64,000 nt of DNA from Pseudoalteromonas rubra (GCF_005887095.1 NZ_PNCI01000042.1:1-64000); one strand, 5' to 3'; shown: positions 43,918-53,029, numbered from the stretch's first letter. The notes: generated by a model not told the origin, from the letters alone. Numbers and translations are program-made.

Positions 43918-45687
43918 ATGTGGTCCGATAAAGAGTCAAAAATAGACTTTCTCAATTTTAATGAGATTGCAGAATCAATAAAAGACCTAATAACCGAGAG
44001 AGAGTTAATGCCAATCTCAGTTGGTGTATTTGGTGACTGGGGAGCAGGTAAATCTACGATCTTAGAGCTAACAGCTAATGCTCTTGAAAAAGAAGAGCAA
44101 GAGTATATCCAAATTCATTTCGATGCTTGGACATTCCAGGGGTATGACGATGCAAAAGCTGCGTTATTAGAAACCATAGCTGCTCACCTTGTTAAAGCTG
44201 CTGAAGGTGATGAAAAGCTACTTGCCAAAGCTCTTGATTTTGCTAAAAGAATCGACAAAGTAAGGTTCATGGGCCTGATGGCTGAAGGAGCAGCGACTAT
44301 ATCAGGGATGCCAACATTTGGGGCTATTCAAAGCCTTTTTGGATGGGCTAGTGATGCCACTGATGATGAAGAGAGTACGTTCGAGCTATCGGACCTTCAG
44401 AAAGATACTAAAGAACTCGGTAAGGTCAGTAAAAAAACGAAAGGGATTGTCAAAGCTAAGAAAAGGTTCTCTCCTCCTAAAGAAATCAGTGAGTTCAGAA
44501 AATCATACACATCCTTATTAAAGGCTTTTGACAAGCCTGTTATAGTCTATGTAGATAACCTAGATCGATGTTTACCAGAGAACACTATATCTACACTTGA
44601 AGCTATTAGGTTATTCCTGTTCATGCCAAATACTGCATTTGTTGTTGCAGCTGATCCTGACATGATTCGATTAGCAATCCCACACTTTCATAAAGGCGCA
44701 TCAGCGCGTCACCAAACTGACTACTTAGACAAGCTCATACAAATTCCAGTGCACGTCCCAAAACCAGGTGTTGCTGAGGTTCGAGCCTATTTGATTATGT
44801 TAATTGCCCAAGATAGAAAAGTTCCTGAAAAAGAGTTTGTCCGTTTGAGAGAAAGGCTGGAGGAATCACTCAAATTTTCTTGGAAGCAAGCCCAGATTTC
44901 TGTTGACGACTTACTGGAAGAGTGTGAGCTTGATGCTGTTGCTGAGCTTAGGGAGGAATTCAAAATAGCTGAACAAATGGCTTTGATACTTGCGGAGTCG
45001 GCAAATATCAACGGCAACCCTAGAATTGTTAAGCGACTACTAAATCAAATTAAAATGAGAAAAAGAACTGCACATCGCAGGGGTATGCAACTTGATGAAA
45101 GAACGATCACGAAATTAGTTATTTTTGAACGTTGTATGGGTGTTCAAGCAACAAATAAACTATATGAGCTGATTGATACAGAGAGTGGCCAGCCTGCTCT
45201 TATTGCTGAATTAGAAAACAATGACAAAGAACTAGAAGAAAATGTACTGCCTGATGAATGGAAACATGATCAACCTTTCTTAGCCAAATGGTCAAAATTA
45301 CAGCCAAAGTTCACGGGCATTGACCTTACTGCTGCCGCATATTTAAGTAGACAGAACATTCCTATGGGAGCTGTTAACTCTGTAATATCTGGAGCAGCGC
45401 AAGCTTTGCTAGAGGGCCTGATCAAGCAGAAAATTAAAGGAAGCAAAGCAAGTGACGCTTTATTAGAGAAAACAGCTTCAGAGGAGTATGTTTCAGTCAT
45501 GGATGCTCTGGTAGATCATTTGCGCCAAATTGAAGACTGGCAAAGAGAAACCCCTGGCATATATGGGGCTTGGAAGTTAGCTGGGCATGACGATAGGTGT
45601 CGAGATATCTTTTTGGCTGCTGCAAAAAAGGCACCAAAGAAACGCTGGCTGTCATTAATAATTAAAGAGTTAGAAGGAGCTAAATAG
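43918..45687 (+). CDS. qatA: QatA, KAP-family P-loop ATPase of Qat antiphage system
   Basis: 589 residues. Walker A FGDWGAGKST lies at about 39-48, the KAP motif FDAWTFQGYDDAK follows, and Walker B is VIVYVDNLDRCLP near 210. KAP ATPases are linked to the membrane and to phage defence. AAGGAAA is the ribosome site. Its stop overlaps the qatB GTG by one base. With three following genes it makes up the complete Qat defence operon (ATPase, QatB, QueC-like, TatD-like) described in defence islands. Confidence 0.93.
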   Translation: MWSDKESKIDFLNFNEIAESIKDLITERELMPISVGVFGDWGAGKSTILELTANALEKEEQEYIQIHFDAWTFQGYDDAKAALLETIAAHLVKAAEGDEKLLAKALDFAKRIDKVRFMGLMAEGAATISGMPTFGAIQSLFGWASDATDDEESTFELSDLQKDTKELGKVSKKTKGIVKAKKRFSPPKEISEFRKSYTSLLKAFDKPVIVYVDNLDRCLPENTISTLEAIRLFLFMPNTAFVVAADPDMIRLAIPHFHKGASARHQTDYLDKLIQIPVHVPKPGVAEVRAYLIMLIAQDRKVPEKEFVRLRERLEESLKFSWKQAQISVDDLLEECELDAVAELREEFKIAEQMALILAESANINGNPRIVKRLLNQIKMRKRTAHRRGMQLDERTITKLVIFERCMGVQATNKLYELIDTESGQPALIAELENNDKELEENVLPDEWKHDQPFLAKWSKLQPKFTGIDLTAAAYLSRQNIPMGAVNSVISGAAQALLEGLIKQKIKGSKASDALLEKTASEEYVSVMDALVDHLRQIEDWQRETPGIYGAWKLAGHDDRCRDIFLAAAKKAPKKRWLSLIIKELEGAK

Positions 45688-46562
45688 TGGGAACTTCAGC
45701 ATCAAGTACTGGACCGAACAATAAAAGTCCCCTTTTGCCACCGTGGGCAGAGCAAGGTGATCCTGTGCAAGTGGGAACAGGCGATGTCGGTAATCAAGAC
45801 GGAGAGGATGGTCAGCAAGAGCTTGAGGACAAAGAGCCTTCTTCGGAGATAGATAATGGAAAGGTACAACAACAAATTCCTGGGCCCGTTCCGAATATAC
45901 CACCTCCAAATAGGCTAGCCGGTGCAAGGAGATCGTTCGGTGATTACGCTAAGCCAGATGGCAAGAGCTCCAATTTGCGTGGTTCCCTTAAAAAGTACTC
46001 AGTTAGTTCAGGAGGAGGCTCAGGAACAAGCCGTCGATTAGCAAGCGGAATTACCGCAGGCTCCGGATTATTCGGAATGATGCAAGGTGAGAGTGTTAAA
46101 GCTAACGGCAGAACACTATCTCTATCAGACCTTAATGGGCTATCAACCGATCAAGCTATAGATCGTATTAGTGAACATTTAGCGCCCGAAAACGGTGATG
46201 CCGACTCTGTACGTTTAGCCCTAGACTTTGCCTTGGCGGAAGTGTTGCCAGAAGAAGATGCATTTGATGAATCCATGTTTACTGATGATGTCATTCAAGA
46301 AGCAATCTCCTGCTATTTAACTGATCTCATTTTTCAGGATGTCGTCAATGGTATGGGTAAAGCTTGGTTTCATGCTGCGCATCCAAGCAAGCACCACAGA
46401 ATGGAAGAAGAATTAAGGGACTTAATAAAAGTGATAACTCAATCTAAAGTAGAAAAAGTGATGAATGACAATGGAGGAAATATATCGCAAGGCAACATTG
46501 GCAAGGTACAAATTGATGCGATATCTCAGACAGTAGATGAGTGGGAGTCTTTCAATGATTAA
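45687..46562 (+). CDS. qatB: QatB
   Basis: 291 residues from GTG, overlapping qatA by one base with AGAAGGAGC upstream. The first ~130 residues are disordered, rich in Gly, Ser and Pro, and start MGTSASSTG; the rest is helical (LALDFALAEVLPEEDAFDES). QatB has no enzymatic motif. The N-terminal Met-Gly-Thr-Ser is notable because QueC-like enzymes in other defence systems have been reported to modify an N-terminal Gly. Confidence 0.9.
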   Translation: MGTSASSTGPNNKSPLLPPWAEQGDPVQVGTGDVGNQDGEDGQQELEDKEPSSEIDNGKVQQQIPGPVPNIPPPNRLAGARRSFGDYAKPDGKSSNLRGSLKKYSVSSGGGSGTSRRLASGITAGSGLFGMMQGESVKANGRTLSLSDLNGLSTDQAIDRISEHLAPENGDADSVRLALDFALAEVLPEEDAFDESMFTDDVIQEAISCYLTDLIFQDVVNGMGKAWFHAAHPSKHHRMEEELRDLIKVITQSKVEKVMNDNGGNISQGNIGKVQIDAISQTVDEWESFND

Positions 46563-47886
46563 CTTCTATTTTAACCATGACCCTGCACTGCTCCCTGAAT
46601 ACTCAGATGCTTGCCATCCTGTTCAGCTGTTTAACACACACCCACATAATAAAGAAAAACATAGTAGAGCTTCTGGCACTTTGCTAAAGAGAGTTCGAGA
46701 TCTTGGTGTAGAGATCGATGCAAATGCTATCGATTTGATTACTATCGCTAGTGCAGTTACTGCTGCGGAAACATTTGAGCGCAGAAGCGTTGCAGCCGAT
46801 GCGTGGTCTCGGGTAATGCATCTTCACATTCCTGTATCTGATCATTATTTGTGGAATAAGTTGTCGAACCGCTTGAGCTCAATTTTAAACTTTTTAACCG
46901 GTGATCAGTGGCAATTTACGTTCACAAAAACGACGTTTCAAATGCCTGCTCCTATTATTAGCAAAAAATCCAAAGCAAGGCTTGATAGTCTCAAAGGTCT
47001 AAACTCAGTATGTCTTTTCTCTGGAGGATTAGATAGCGCCGTTGGTGCGATAGATATACTAAATAGTCCCTCAGATTATAAACCTTTGTTGTTAAGTCAT
47101 GCTTATCGTGGCGATGGAGTAAAGCAAAAAAGCATTAAAAAGCTGCTGAAATCTCATTACGGGGAACTTTCATACAGCATCTCGCCCAGTTTAATGTCAA
47201 AACTAAAAGGTAAAACAGATGTCACGATGCGTGGTAGAAGTTTTAACTTTTTAGCTATGGCTGTGTTGGGGATATCTGCATTAAGAAACGCTAATAAAGA
47301 TAGTAGTATTAGCACAATTATTGTTCCAGAAAATGGCTACATATCTATTAACCCTCCACTTACAAGGCGGAGAATAGGTAGTCACAGCACGCGAACTACT
47401 CATCCATACTTTTTAAATCGCCTAGAAGAGTTACTTAAAGACGCAGGCTTAAACATACAGTTTATTAACCCATACCAATTTAAAACAAAGGGAGAGATGT
47501 TAGCTGAATGCTTAGACCAAGATGCTATCGCTAAGGCCGTACCGTTAAGTGTGTCTTGCAGTCATTGGCATAGAAAGCATATGCAATGTGGCCACTGCGT
47601 ACCTTGTTTAATAAGACGGGCTTCAGTGCATCATGCTGGTTTTATTGCAGATGCGCCATATGTCAGTCAAAACTTAAAGTTGATTCATAAAGAAAAAGAT
47701 ATAAGAGATGATCTACATGCTGTTCAGACAGCTATTATTAGGTTAGATAAGAGCAAAGATTACAAGGGCTGGGTTAGACAAAGTGGTTCATTACCAGATG
47801 ATCAAGTGACAAGAAATAAACTTGAGTCTACGATCCAGCGTGGATTAAAAGAAGTGGAAACTTTTCTGAAAGCGAACAATGTTTAA
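46555..47886 (+). CDS. qatC: QatC, QueC-like PP-loop enzyme
   Basis: 443 residues from the ATG at 46555, overlapping qatB by 8 bp, with GGGAG 7 nt upstream; an ATG at 46537 is less likely. The PP-loop is LFSGGLDSA (about 154-162), and a QueC-type zinc site is visible as CSHWHRKHMQCGHCVPC near 345. QueC makes 7-cyano-7-deazaguanine from carboxydeazaguanine; in Qat this homologue probably modifies a protein or nucleotide. An ~140-residue N-terminal extension is Qat-specific. Confidence 0.93.
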   Translation: MINFYFNHDPALLPEYSDACHPVQLFNTHPHNKEKHSRASGTLLKRVRDLGVEIDANAIDLITIASAVTAAETFERRSVAADAWSRVMHLHIPVSDHYLWNKLSNRLSSILNFLTGDQWQFTFTKTTFQMPAPIISKKSKARLDSLKGLNSVCLFSGGLDSAVGAIDILNSPSDYKPLLLSHAYRGDGVKQKSIKKLLKSHYGELSYSISPSLMSKLKGKTDVTMRGRSFNFLAMAVLGISALRNANKDSSISTIIVPENGYISINPPLTRRRIGSHSTRTTHPYFLNRLEELLKDAGLNIQFINPYQFKTKGEMLAECLDQDAIAKAVPLSVSCSHWHRKHMQCGHCVPCLIRRASVHHAGFIADAPYVSQNLKLIHKEKDIRDDLHAVQTAIIRLDKSKDYKGWVRQSGSLPDDQVTRNKLESTIQRGLKEVETFLKANNV

Positions 47887-48614
47887 TGATGGATATGCAT
47901 TGTCATGTAGATCTGTACCCAGACTATGACGAAATTCTAAAAGACATCTCTAATACAGGGTCTTATGTGTTATCTGTTACTACGGTACCTTCTGCTTTCG
48001 AAGGTACTCGTAATCTTACGCGAGGAATAAAAAACTGTAGAACCGCTTTGGGATTACACCCTCAGCTGGCTCACCAAAGGAAAAGTGAGCTTGCTCTGTT
48101 TGATAAGTTGATAAGTGAAACTCGATATATTGGCGAAATTGGACTTGATGGCTCTCGAGGTTTTGTCGAGAACCTTGATGATCAATTGTTGGTGTTCAAG
48201 CATATTCTCAATATGTGTGAGTCATTCGAAGATAAAATCTTAACCATTCATAGTCTCAATGCAGTAGACATGGTTTTAGAATGTCTAAATGAATACCCAA
48301 AATCTGGTATACCCGTTCTTCACTGGTTTTTAGCAACAAAGAAGCAAGTATTGAAAGCAGTAGAGCTTGGTTGCTACTTTTCAATAGGGCCTGCGATGTT
48401 GACTTCAGCTAGAGCAAGAAAAGTAATTTCTTGGTTACCTGAGAGTCGGATTTTATTAGAGACAGACGGTCCATTTGCTAAGGTTGATGGAAACATACTA
48501 TTCCCATCAAGTGTTAAGAGTGTCATTGAATATCTGTCTAATGATTGGGAAAAATCTCTAGAAGATGTTCAGACCATACTTGCTGGTAACTTAAGAGCTT
48601 TAGTTTCGAGCTGA
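47886..48614 (+). CDS. qatD: QatD, TatD-like metal nuclease
   Basis: 242 residues, starting on the last base of the qatC stop (TAATG). The TatD metal ligands are present: His5 and His7 in MHCHVDLYP, Glu in YIGEIGLDG, His in TIHSLNA, and Asp in ETDGPFAK near 200. TatD enzymes are 3'-5' exonucleases/phosphatases. It completes qatABCD. Confidence 0.93.
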   Translation: MMDMHCHVDLYPDYDEILKDISNTGSYVLSVTTVPSAFEGTRNLTRGIKNCRTALGLHPQLAHQRKSELALFDKLISETRYIGEIGLDGSRGFVENLDDQLLVFKHILNMCESFEDKILTIHSLNAVDMVLECLNEYPKSGIPVLHWFLATKKQVLKAVELGCYFSIGPAMLTSARARKVISWLPESRILLETDGPFAKVDGNILFPSSVKSVIEYLSNDWEKSLEDVQTILAGNLRALVSS

Positions 48615-48774
48615 AAAAGAGTGGGGTAATATCAATAAAGTTATGACTTATTTGTCTGCTTTTTAAGCATGTTTTGACACGCATTATGACTAAAAATATG
48701 ATTAGCTATTAACATAGCTCTAGGTCTTATAAATAAAGGCCTAGAGCAAGAAATCATATTTTAAGTAATACTTT

Positions 48775-48835
48775 TCACCAAGGTTAAGGGGCTACTCCAT
48801 CAGCCCAAGGATAATATCTTTATTACTCCCCCACA
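48775..48835 (-). repeat. right terminal inverted repeat (61 bp)
   Basis: 48775-48813 is the exact reverse complement of 37621-37659 (39 bp), and 48814-48835 pairs with the outer left end at 16 of 22 positions including TGTGGG and AATAAAG. It lies 160 bp after qatD. The 48615-48774 stretch between is AT-rich without a gene. Confidence 0.92.
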
Positions 48836-48839
48836 ACTG

Positions 48840-48864
48840 AAAAAGGCGCGAAAGCGCTTTTTTT
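48840..48864. terminator. strong bidirectional terminator, probably the original glmS terminator
   Basis: AAAAAG-GCGC-GAAA-GCGC-TTTTTTT: a GNRA tetraloop hairpin with an A run before and a T run after. It lies 5 bp outside the element's right end, and no terminator is seen between glmS and the left end, so the element probably inserted between glmS and this terminator. Confidence 0.85.
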
Positions 48865-48890
48865 GTGGATAATAGAGTTTTGACCCGAAG

Positions 48891-50816
48891 TTAAGACTCA
48901 ACTATTTTATTTACTGTATAAGCTTGCTTTGGGTGATTGCGGGTTGTTGGATAGGCTAGGCGAAGCTGCTCGTTTGCAACTAACGGATTAAGATAGTTTT
49001 TCCTCAATGTATCGGGTTTCATGTCAAGTAGAATTGAGAGATTATTAAGCCCAATAAACCTCCCTTGGCATAGCTCTTTGATAACCTGGTTTACAGCTTC
49101 TTTACCTGCTTTTCGGCTATTTCCTTTTACTGGCTCTGCAATTTTCTCTAATTCGTTCCATTCTGAGCCTGCTAATTCAAAGTCCGGAGTAAAGTCCGGA
49201 CTTAGGTCCGGATCTAGCTCCGGACCTTCTTGTGGGTCATTACAAGTGCTGGGGTTTGAAACGAATACATTCTCAGCTAAAAATTGGCCTGATTCATTAT
49301 CTGGAGTGGGGATGATGACATTTGGTTTATGATAAACCTTACCTTTATGCTCACCACTGGAAGATATTATACCTGCTCGCTCTAATTTGACTAATGCTAG
49401 AGTTACCTCTCTGGTATGTGCTGAAGTTTGTGAGCAAAGCTGTTGGTGGGTCAAGTAATAGTCAGAATAAATTGTAATCGTGAGGGTGCGTTCCAGCTCT
49501 GAAAGCTTGGAAAATTTTTCTCCAAACTTACTTTTAAGCTCAGACACGACTCCTTTGGGGTATAAATCTATCATTCTGAGTTCAAGCAGAGTTTGTTCAT
49601 AAGGTTGAGATGCCTCACGAAGTAAAGGTACTTTCCAGTGTTGACTTTTCCAACCATCGAGAATGTTTGGTAAGCCAGAGCCAGCTTGTTCGCCAAATTT
49701 TATATATCTAAACATCTGAGCAAGTAAACGATTTCGGCAATCAGGTTCACCGCCTTGAAGTGCTGTCTCTATTGACACTCGCATCGTCCCTGGGTTTCTA
49801 AAGCCAAACATATCTGGCCTTTTTACAACAAGTACTGATGCTCTTCCTGTATAATCAGCATGGATAATTGTATTTGCCAAAGCTTCACGTAGGGCAATAT
49901 GCACTGGAGTATCTTCCTGCCTGATACCTTCTTCGAGCACAAAGGGAATTTTGAGATCTTCAATGAGCTTCCTATAGACTTTTCTTGAAAAGTCATACAG
50001 GTTACCTGACCATGAGCCATCGAGAGTAAGGCGATCTACCCACCTTCGTTCAGTTTTTGCTTCTGGGCGCTCTTGATAATCAAGCATATAATAGGGAAAC
50101 TTTTCCTGGATGATGGGATGAATACCGAACATCAATAGACCAGCTACAGTTAAACCTTGCTCACCAGTTTCTCTATTTTTTCGCCACCCTCCTATCATTT
50201 TAAGAAAGGACTGATTATCTAGTTCGTTCCAGGCATGTGTAGGGTTGAGGTTAGTGTAATTTTGACGATAAATGCGCAAAGATTCGATGTCAATGTCTTG
50301 CATATCAAAATATGGAAGTACTTCGTTATCGCGAGAATCTTCTATTTGTTCCGCCATCATACGTTTTACACGTTCTGCGGATAATTTTTGATCTGCTTCG
50401 TGAGCTCGTATATACGAGCCTTCAAATGGGTTACCATTTAGAAAAACAGGGCGTTCTTCGCGTTTGGCCCTTCTTACATAAATAATAAGTAAGTTTTTAC
50501 CATCAATAGTAACTTCTTGAACCGAGTCGTTAGTAAGTAAATTACAGCTGACTTTTTGTGAGTTTACTGTATTAAACAAATCAGCTTTTATTTGTTCAAT
50601 ATTTTCAATACCGGTTGGGCTGAATTGATTTCTCTTTTCTTTTAAGCCGAGAATAATTGTGCCGCCATTAGTGTTAGCGAACGAGCTGTAAGTTTCCCAC
50701 ATGTCTTTAGGAATCGCACCTTTGCCATCTTTTCCACCTGCCTGCTTGCACTCTAGCTCTGACGATTCCCTTAGAAGGGATATATCGTCTAGCGTTTTAA
50801 TCTCGAACTGTGTCAT
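48891..50816 (-). CDS. AlbA_2 (Schlafen-like) domain ATP-binding protein
   Basis: 641 residues. The N-terminal AlbA_2/Schlafen domain is clear (SSELECKQAGGKDGKG; SFANTNGGTIILGLKE), followed by a HATPase_c_4-type region (IALREALANTIIHADY, near 315) and winged helices. Residues ~530-550 hold four tandem P-[ED]-x-x units coded by TCCGGA repeats. Proteins of this type are called RecG-related ATP-binding regulators and are common in defence islands; the exact role is unknown. It lies between the Qat element and a third copy of the element end. Confidence 0.85.
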   Translation of the reverse strand: MTQFEIKTLDDISLLRESSELECKQAGGKDGKGAIPKDMWETYSSFANTNGGTIILGLKEKRNQFSPTGIENIEQIKADLFNTVNSQKVSCNLLTNDSVQEVTIDGKNLLIIYVRRAKREERPVFLNGNPFEGSYIRAHEADQKLSAERVKRMMAEQIEDSRDNEVLPYFDMQDIDIESLRIYRQNYTNLNPTHAWNELDNQSFLKMIGGWRKNRETGEQGLTVAGLLMFGIHPIIQEKFPYYMLDYQERPEAKTERRWVDRLTLDGSWSGNLYDFSRKVYRKLIEDLKIPFVLEEGIRQEDTPVHIALREALANTIIHADYTGRASVLVVKRPDMFGFRNPGTMRVSIETALQGGEPDCRNRLLAQMFRYIKFGEQAGSGLPNILDGWKSQHWKVPLLREASQPYEQTLLELRMIDLYPKGVVSELKSKFGEKFSKLSELERTLTITIYSDYYLTHQQLCSQTSAHTREVTLALVKLERAGIISSSGEHKGKVYHKPNVIIPTPDNESGQFLAENVFVSNPSTCNDPQEGPELDPDLSPDFTPDFELAGSEWNELEKIAEPVKGNSRKAGKEAVNQVIKELCQGRFIGLNNLSILLDMKPDTLRKNYLNPLVANEQLRLAYPTTRNHPKQAYTVNKIVES

Positions 50817-51092
50817 TGCCCACCAAGTTTTTAAAGTTACCTGATTAGATATTGATAATGTATAGGTACTAATTACTAAATGGCACCTACAGTAAGGTTA
50901 ACATTGGATCAGCACAACTGCACGCTCTGGATACTTAGAAAGCGGGGGCTAGTAGCTGAGGGCTTATTGGGGTTAGGAATAAGGAGATCAAAAAGTATGT
51001 ACAAGCATCGATAAAATCATTTTTGTAAAAATTAACAAAGATATGTATCCAAGTTCGGCTACTTCTAATCGGACAGTTTCTGTAAGTTCTAT

Positions 51093-51314
51093 TCATTCAT
51101 CCCTTCCCAAAATAAAATCAATACAGGGGCAGGTAAAGTCTTCGCCGAACATCAGGTGAAGATGATAAATCTGTTCTATGGTCATCACGGTTCTGCCGGA
51201 TTCGAAGTTGCTGATGGTGGATTGGCCCACATTGAGCTTGGCGGCAAGCTGGGCTTGTGAGAGGTTATGGTCCCGTCTTAGGTTGCGTAGATTTGCCTGT
51301 AACGCTCTTAGCAT
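51093..51314 (-). CDS. XRE-family HTH regulator
   Basis: 73 residues from the ATG at 51314 (AGAAGG upstream; the frame is open ten codons further). One Cro/C1 HTH domain: NLSQAQLAAKLNVGQSTISNFESGR. The C-terminal tail FTCPCIDFILGRDE has two Cys. No toxin partner lies next to it. Divergent neighbours suggest an orphan or element-borne regulator. Confidence 0.85.
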   Translation of the reverse strand: MLRALQANLRNLRRDHNLSQAQLAAKLNVGQSTISNFESGRTVMTIEQIYHLHLMFGEDFTCPCIDFILGRDE

Positions 51315-51376
51315 GCGGTTGACCTTCTGGTGAAATAAAATCAAAAGGTTAAGAAGCTTTTAGTTAATGACTTTTT

Positions 51377-51431
51377 TGTGGATGAACAATTAAAGTACCT
51401 ACCCTTAGGCTGATGGAGTCGCAACCTAACC
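51377..51431 (+). repeat. third, diverged copy of the element left end
   Basis: TGTGGATGAACAATTAAAG followed by CTTAGGCTGATGGAGT is clearly related to 37599-37650 in the same orientation, with one inserted T and about a dozen substitutions. It looks like the left end of another, older element at the same hot spot, with its right end lost, or a diverged attachment site. Confidence 0.8.
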
Positions 51432-53029
51432 ATGACAACGCTCTCGAACGATTACACTAGAACGACTATGAAAGGCATTGATATCTTGCTCCAGCAGCAT
51501 CAGGTGCCAAAGGGGCCCGGTTATGCCGTCGCTGTCTATCAAAGAGGGCGGGTGATTTACTGCGGTGCGGCAGGCCTGGCTGATATAGAGCGAAACGTGA
51601 GTCTGACTGCGGCGTCGGTATTTGACATTGCCTCGGTCTCTAAGCAGTTTACTGCTGCAGCCTTGGTGATACTGGAGAAACAAGGCTTACTCAGTTTGGA
51701 CGACAGGCTGGCCGATTATCTCGATGGGTTGCCCGAATACTGCAACAGCATTTGCCTCAGACACTTGCTGAACCATACCAGTGGTTTGCGTGATTACAAT
51801 GAGTTGCTGTTTCAGGCGGGTGTTCAGTTCGATCAGGCCGTGAGCGACAGCCAGGCCCTGGCCATGATCAAACGTCAGTATGCGCTGGAATTTGCGCCAG
51901 GTGAAAAATTCGAATACTCAAACACAGGGTACTTTTTACTCGCTCTGGTGGTTCAGGTCGTGACCGGAAAAACGCTCAGCCAGTTCAGCCAGCAAGCGAT
52001 CTTGACGCCTCTGGAGATGACCAGTAGCTATTTCTGGGGAAGAGCGGGCCAGGATCAGCCTCCGGTGGTAAAGGCCTATTGCGACGATGGTAACGACGGC
52101 TATGAGCCTCAGATGGCCAACTGGCAGACGGCGCGCTGTGCACAAATACGCACGACTTGCTCAAGTGGGACAATATCTTCTACACGCAAGACCCATATTG
52201 GCGGGATGTCGCCGCGCGATTGCAGCAACCGGGTATGCTCAATAATGGAGCGCAGGCAGAGTACGGGCTGGGGCTCGAGTTTGGCCGCTATCGGGGCCAG
52301 CCAATCGTGTTTCACGACGGTTGCTGGGGTGGTTATTTGTCGCAATATCTGCGCTTTCCCGAGCAACAGCTGTCCGTGGTTGTATTGAGTAATGATGCAG
52401 ACGGCGACCCTATTGGGCTGGCTGAAAGTATCGCTGATATTGTGCTTGCCAATGTCCTGGTCGACGAGCAGGTACTGCCCGAGTTGGCACGCAGAGAAGC
52501 GTTTAGCGAGTCTATGCTGCAAGCCCTGCCAGGCAGGTATGAGTTTTTGCATGACCCTGAAAACGGCTTTGAAATTGTGCGCAGTGGCGAGCAAATTACG
52601 TTGTTGTTTGGTGGTGAGAGGGTTTTATACCATGCGGGTGACGGCCAGTTAGTTAACGACGCAGGTCAGTTAACGGTGATATTTGATATGCAGCAAAGCC
52701 AGCTTGTGTCCTGGTTAGGCGCACGTACAGGCAAAGCGTTTAAAGTCAGAAAAATTAACGATTTTCAACCATCTAAGGCAGATTTAAATAGGCTGGTTGG
52801 TCGCTACTTTAGTGCAGAGTTGAACACTCAAATTGAAATTTGTCATAACGGGCGAGCATTAGGGATGATCAGCGCTGAAGAAGTGTACCAGCTGGAATAT
52901 TGCGAGTCAGATTTACTAAAGACCAGTCATGAGGATATAACCAGGTTGAGAATTCAACAATGCCAAGGCACTGTGAGTTTGTTCACGGGTGTGCACAATG
53001 TATTGAATATAGAATTTGTTAAAACTTAA
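51432..53029 (+). pseudogene. frameshifted beta-lactamase-family serine hydrolase
   Basis: Frame 1 (from 51432 or, better, the ATG at 51468) carries SxxK in IASVSKQFTAAAL, Tyr-Ser-Asn in EYSNTGY and runs to about 52115. Frame 3 then continues with DGALCTNTHDLLKWDNI and HDGCWGGYL to the stop at 53029. Around AACTGGCAGACGG (52117-52129) a net -1/+2 shift splits the gene; repaired it would be about 530 residues. Either a true pseudogene or a sequencing error. It begins directly after the third element end. Confidence 0.8.

Larger units (their letters stand above)
37599..48835 (+). mobile_element. 11.2-kb element at attTn7 with tyrosine-recombinase module and Qat cargo
   Basis: Bounded by 61-bp inverted repeats whose outer ends read TGTGGG and CCCACA. 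The left end starts exactly 25 bp after the glmS stop. It contains intA-tfp-intB-srap-like genes at the left and qatABCD at the right, all on the plus strand. No TnsA, B, C or D-like protein is present. The 5 bp before (GAAAA) and after (ACTGA) do not match, so there is no simple Tn7-type target duplication. The gene set matches what I recall of strand-biased circularizing integrative elements (SEs) from Vibrio and relatives. Confidence 0.8.

Noticed and set aside
37599-48835. Standard Tn7 transposon
   Set aside because: Ends and position fit, but no TnsA, TnsB, TnsC, TnsD or TnsE-like protein is coded within, and flanking 5-mers differ.
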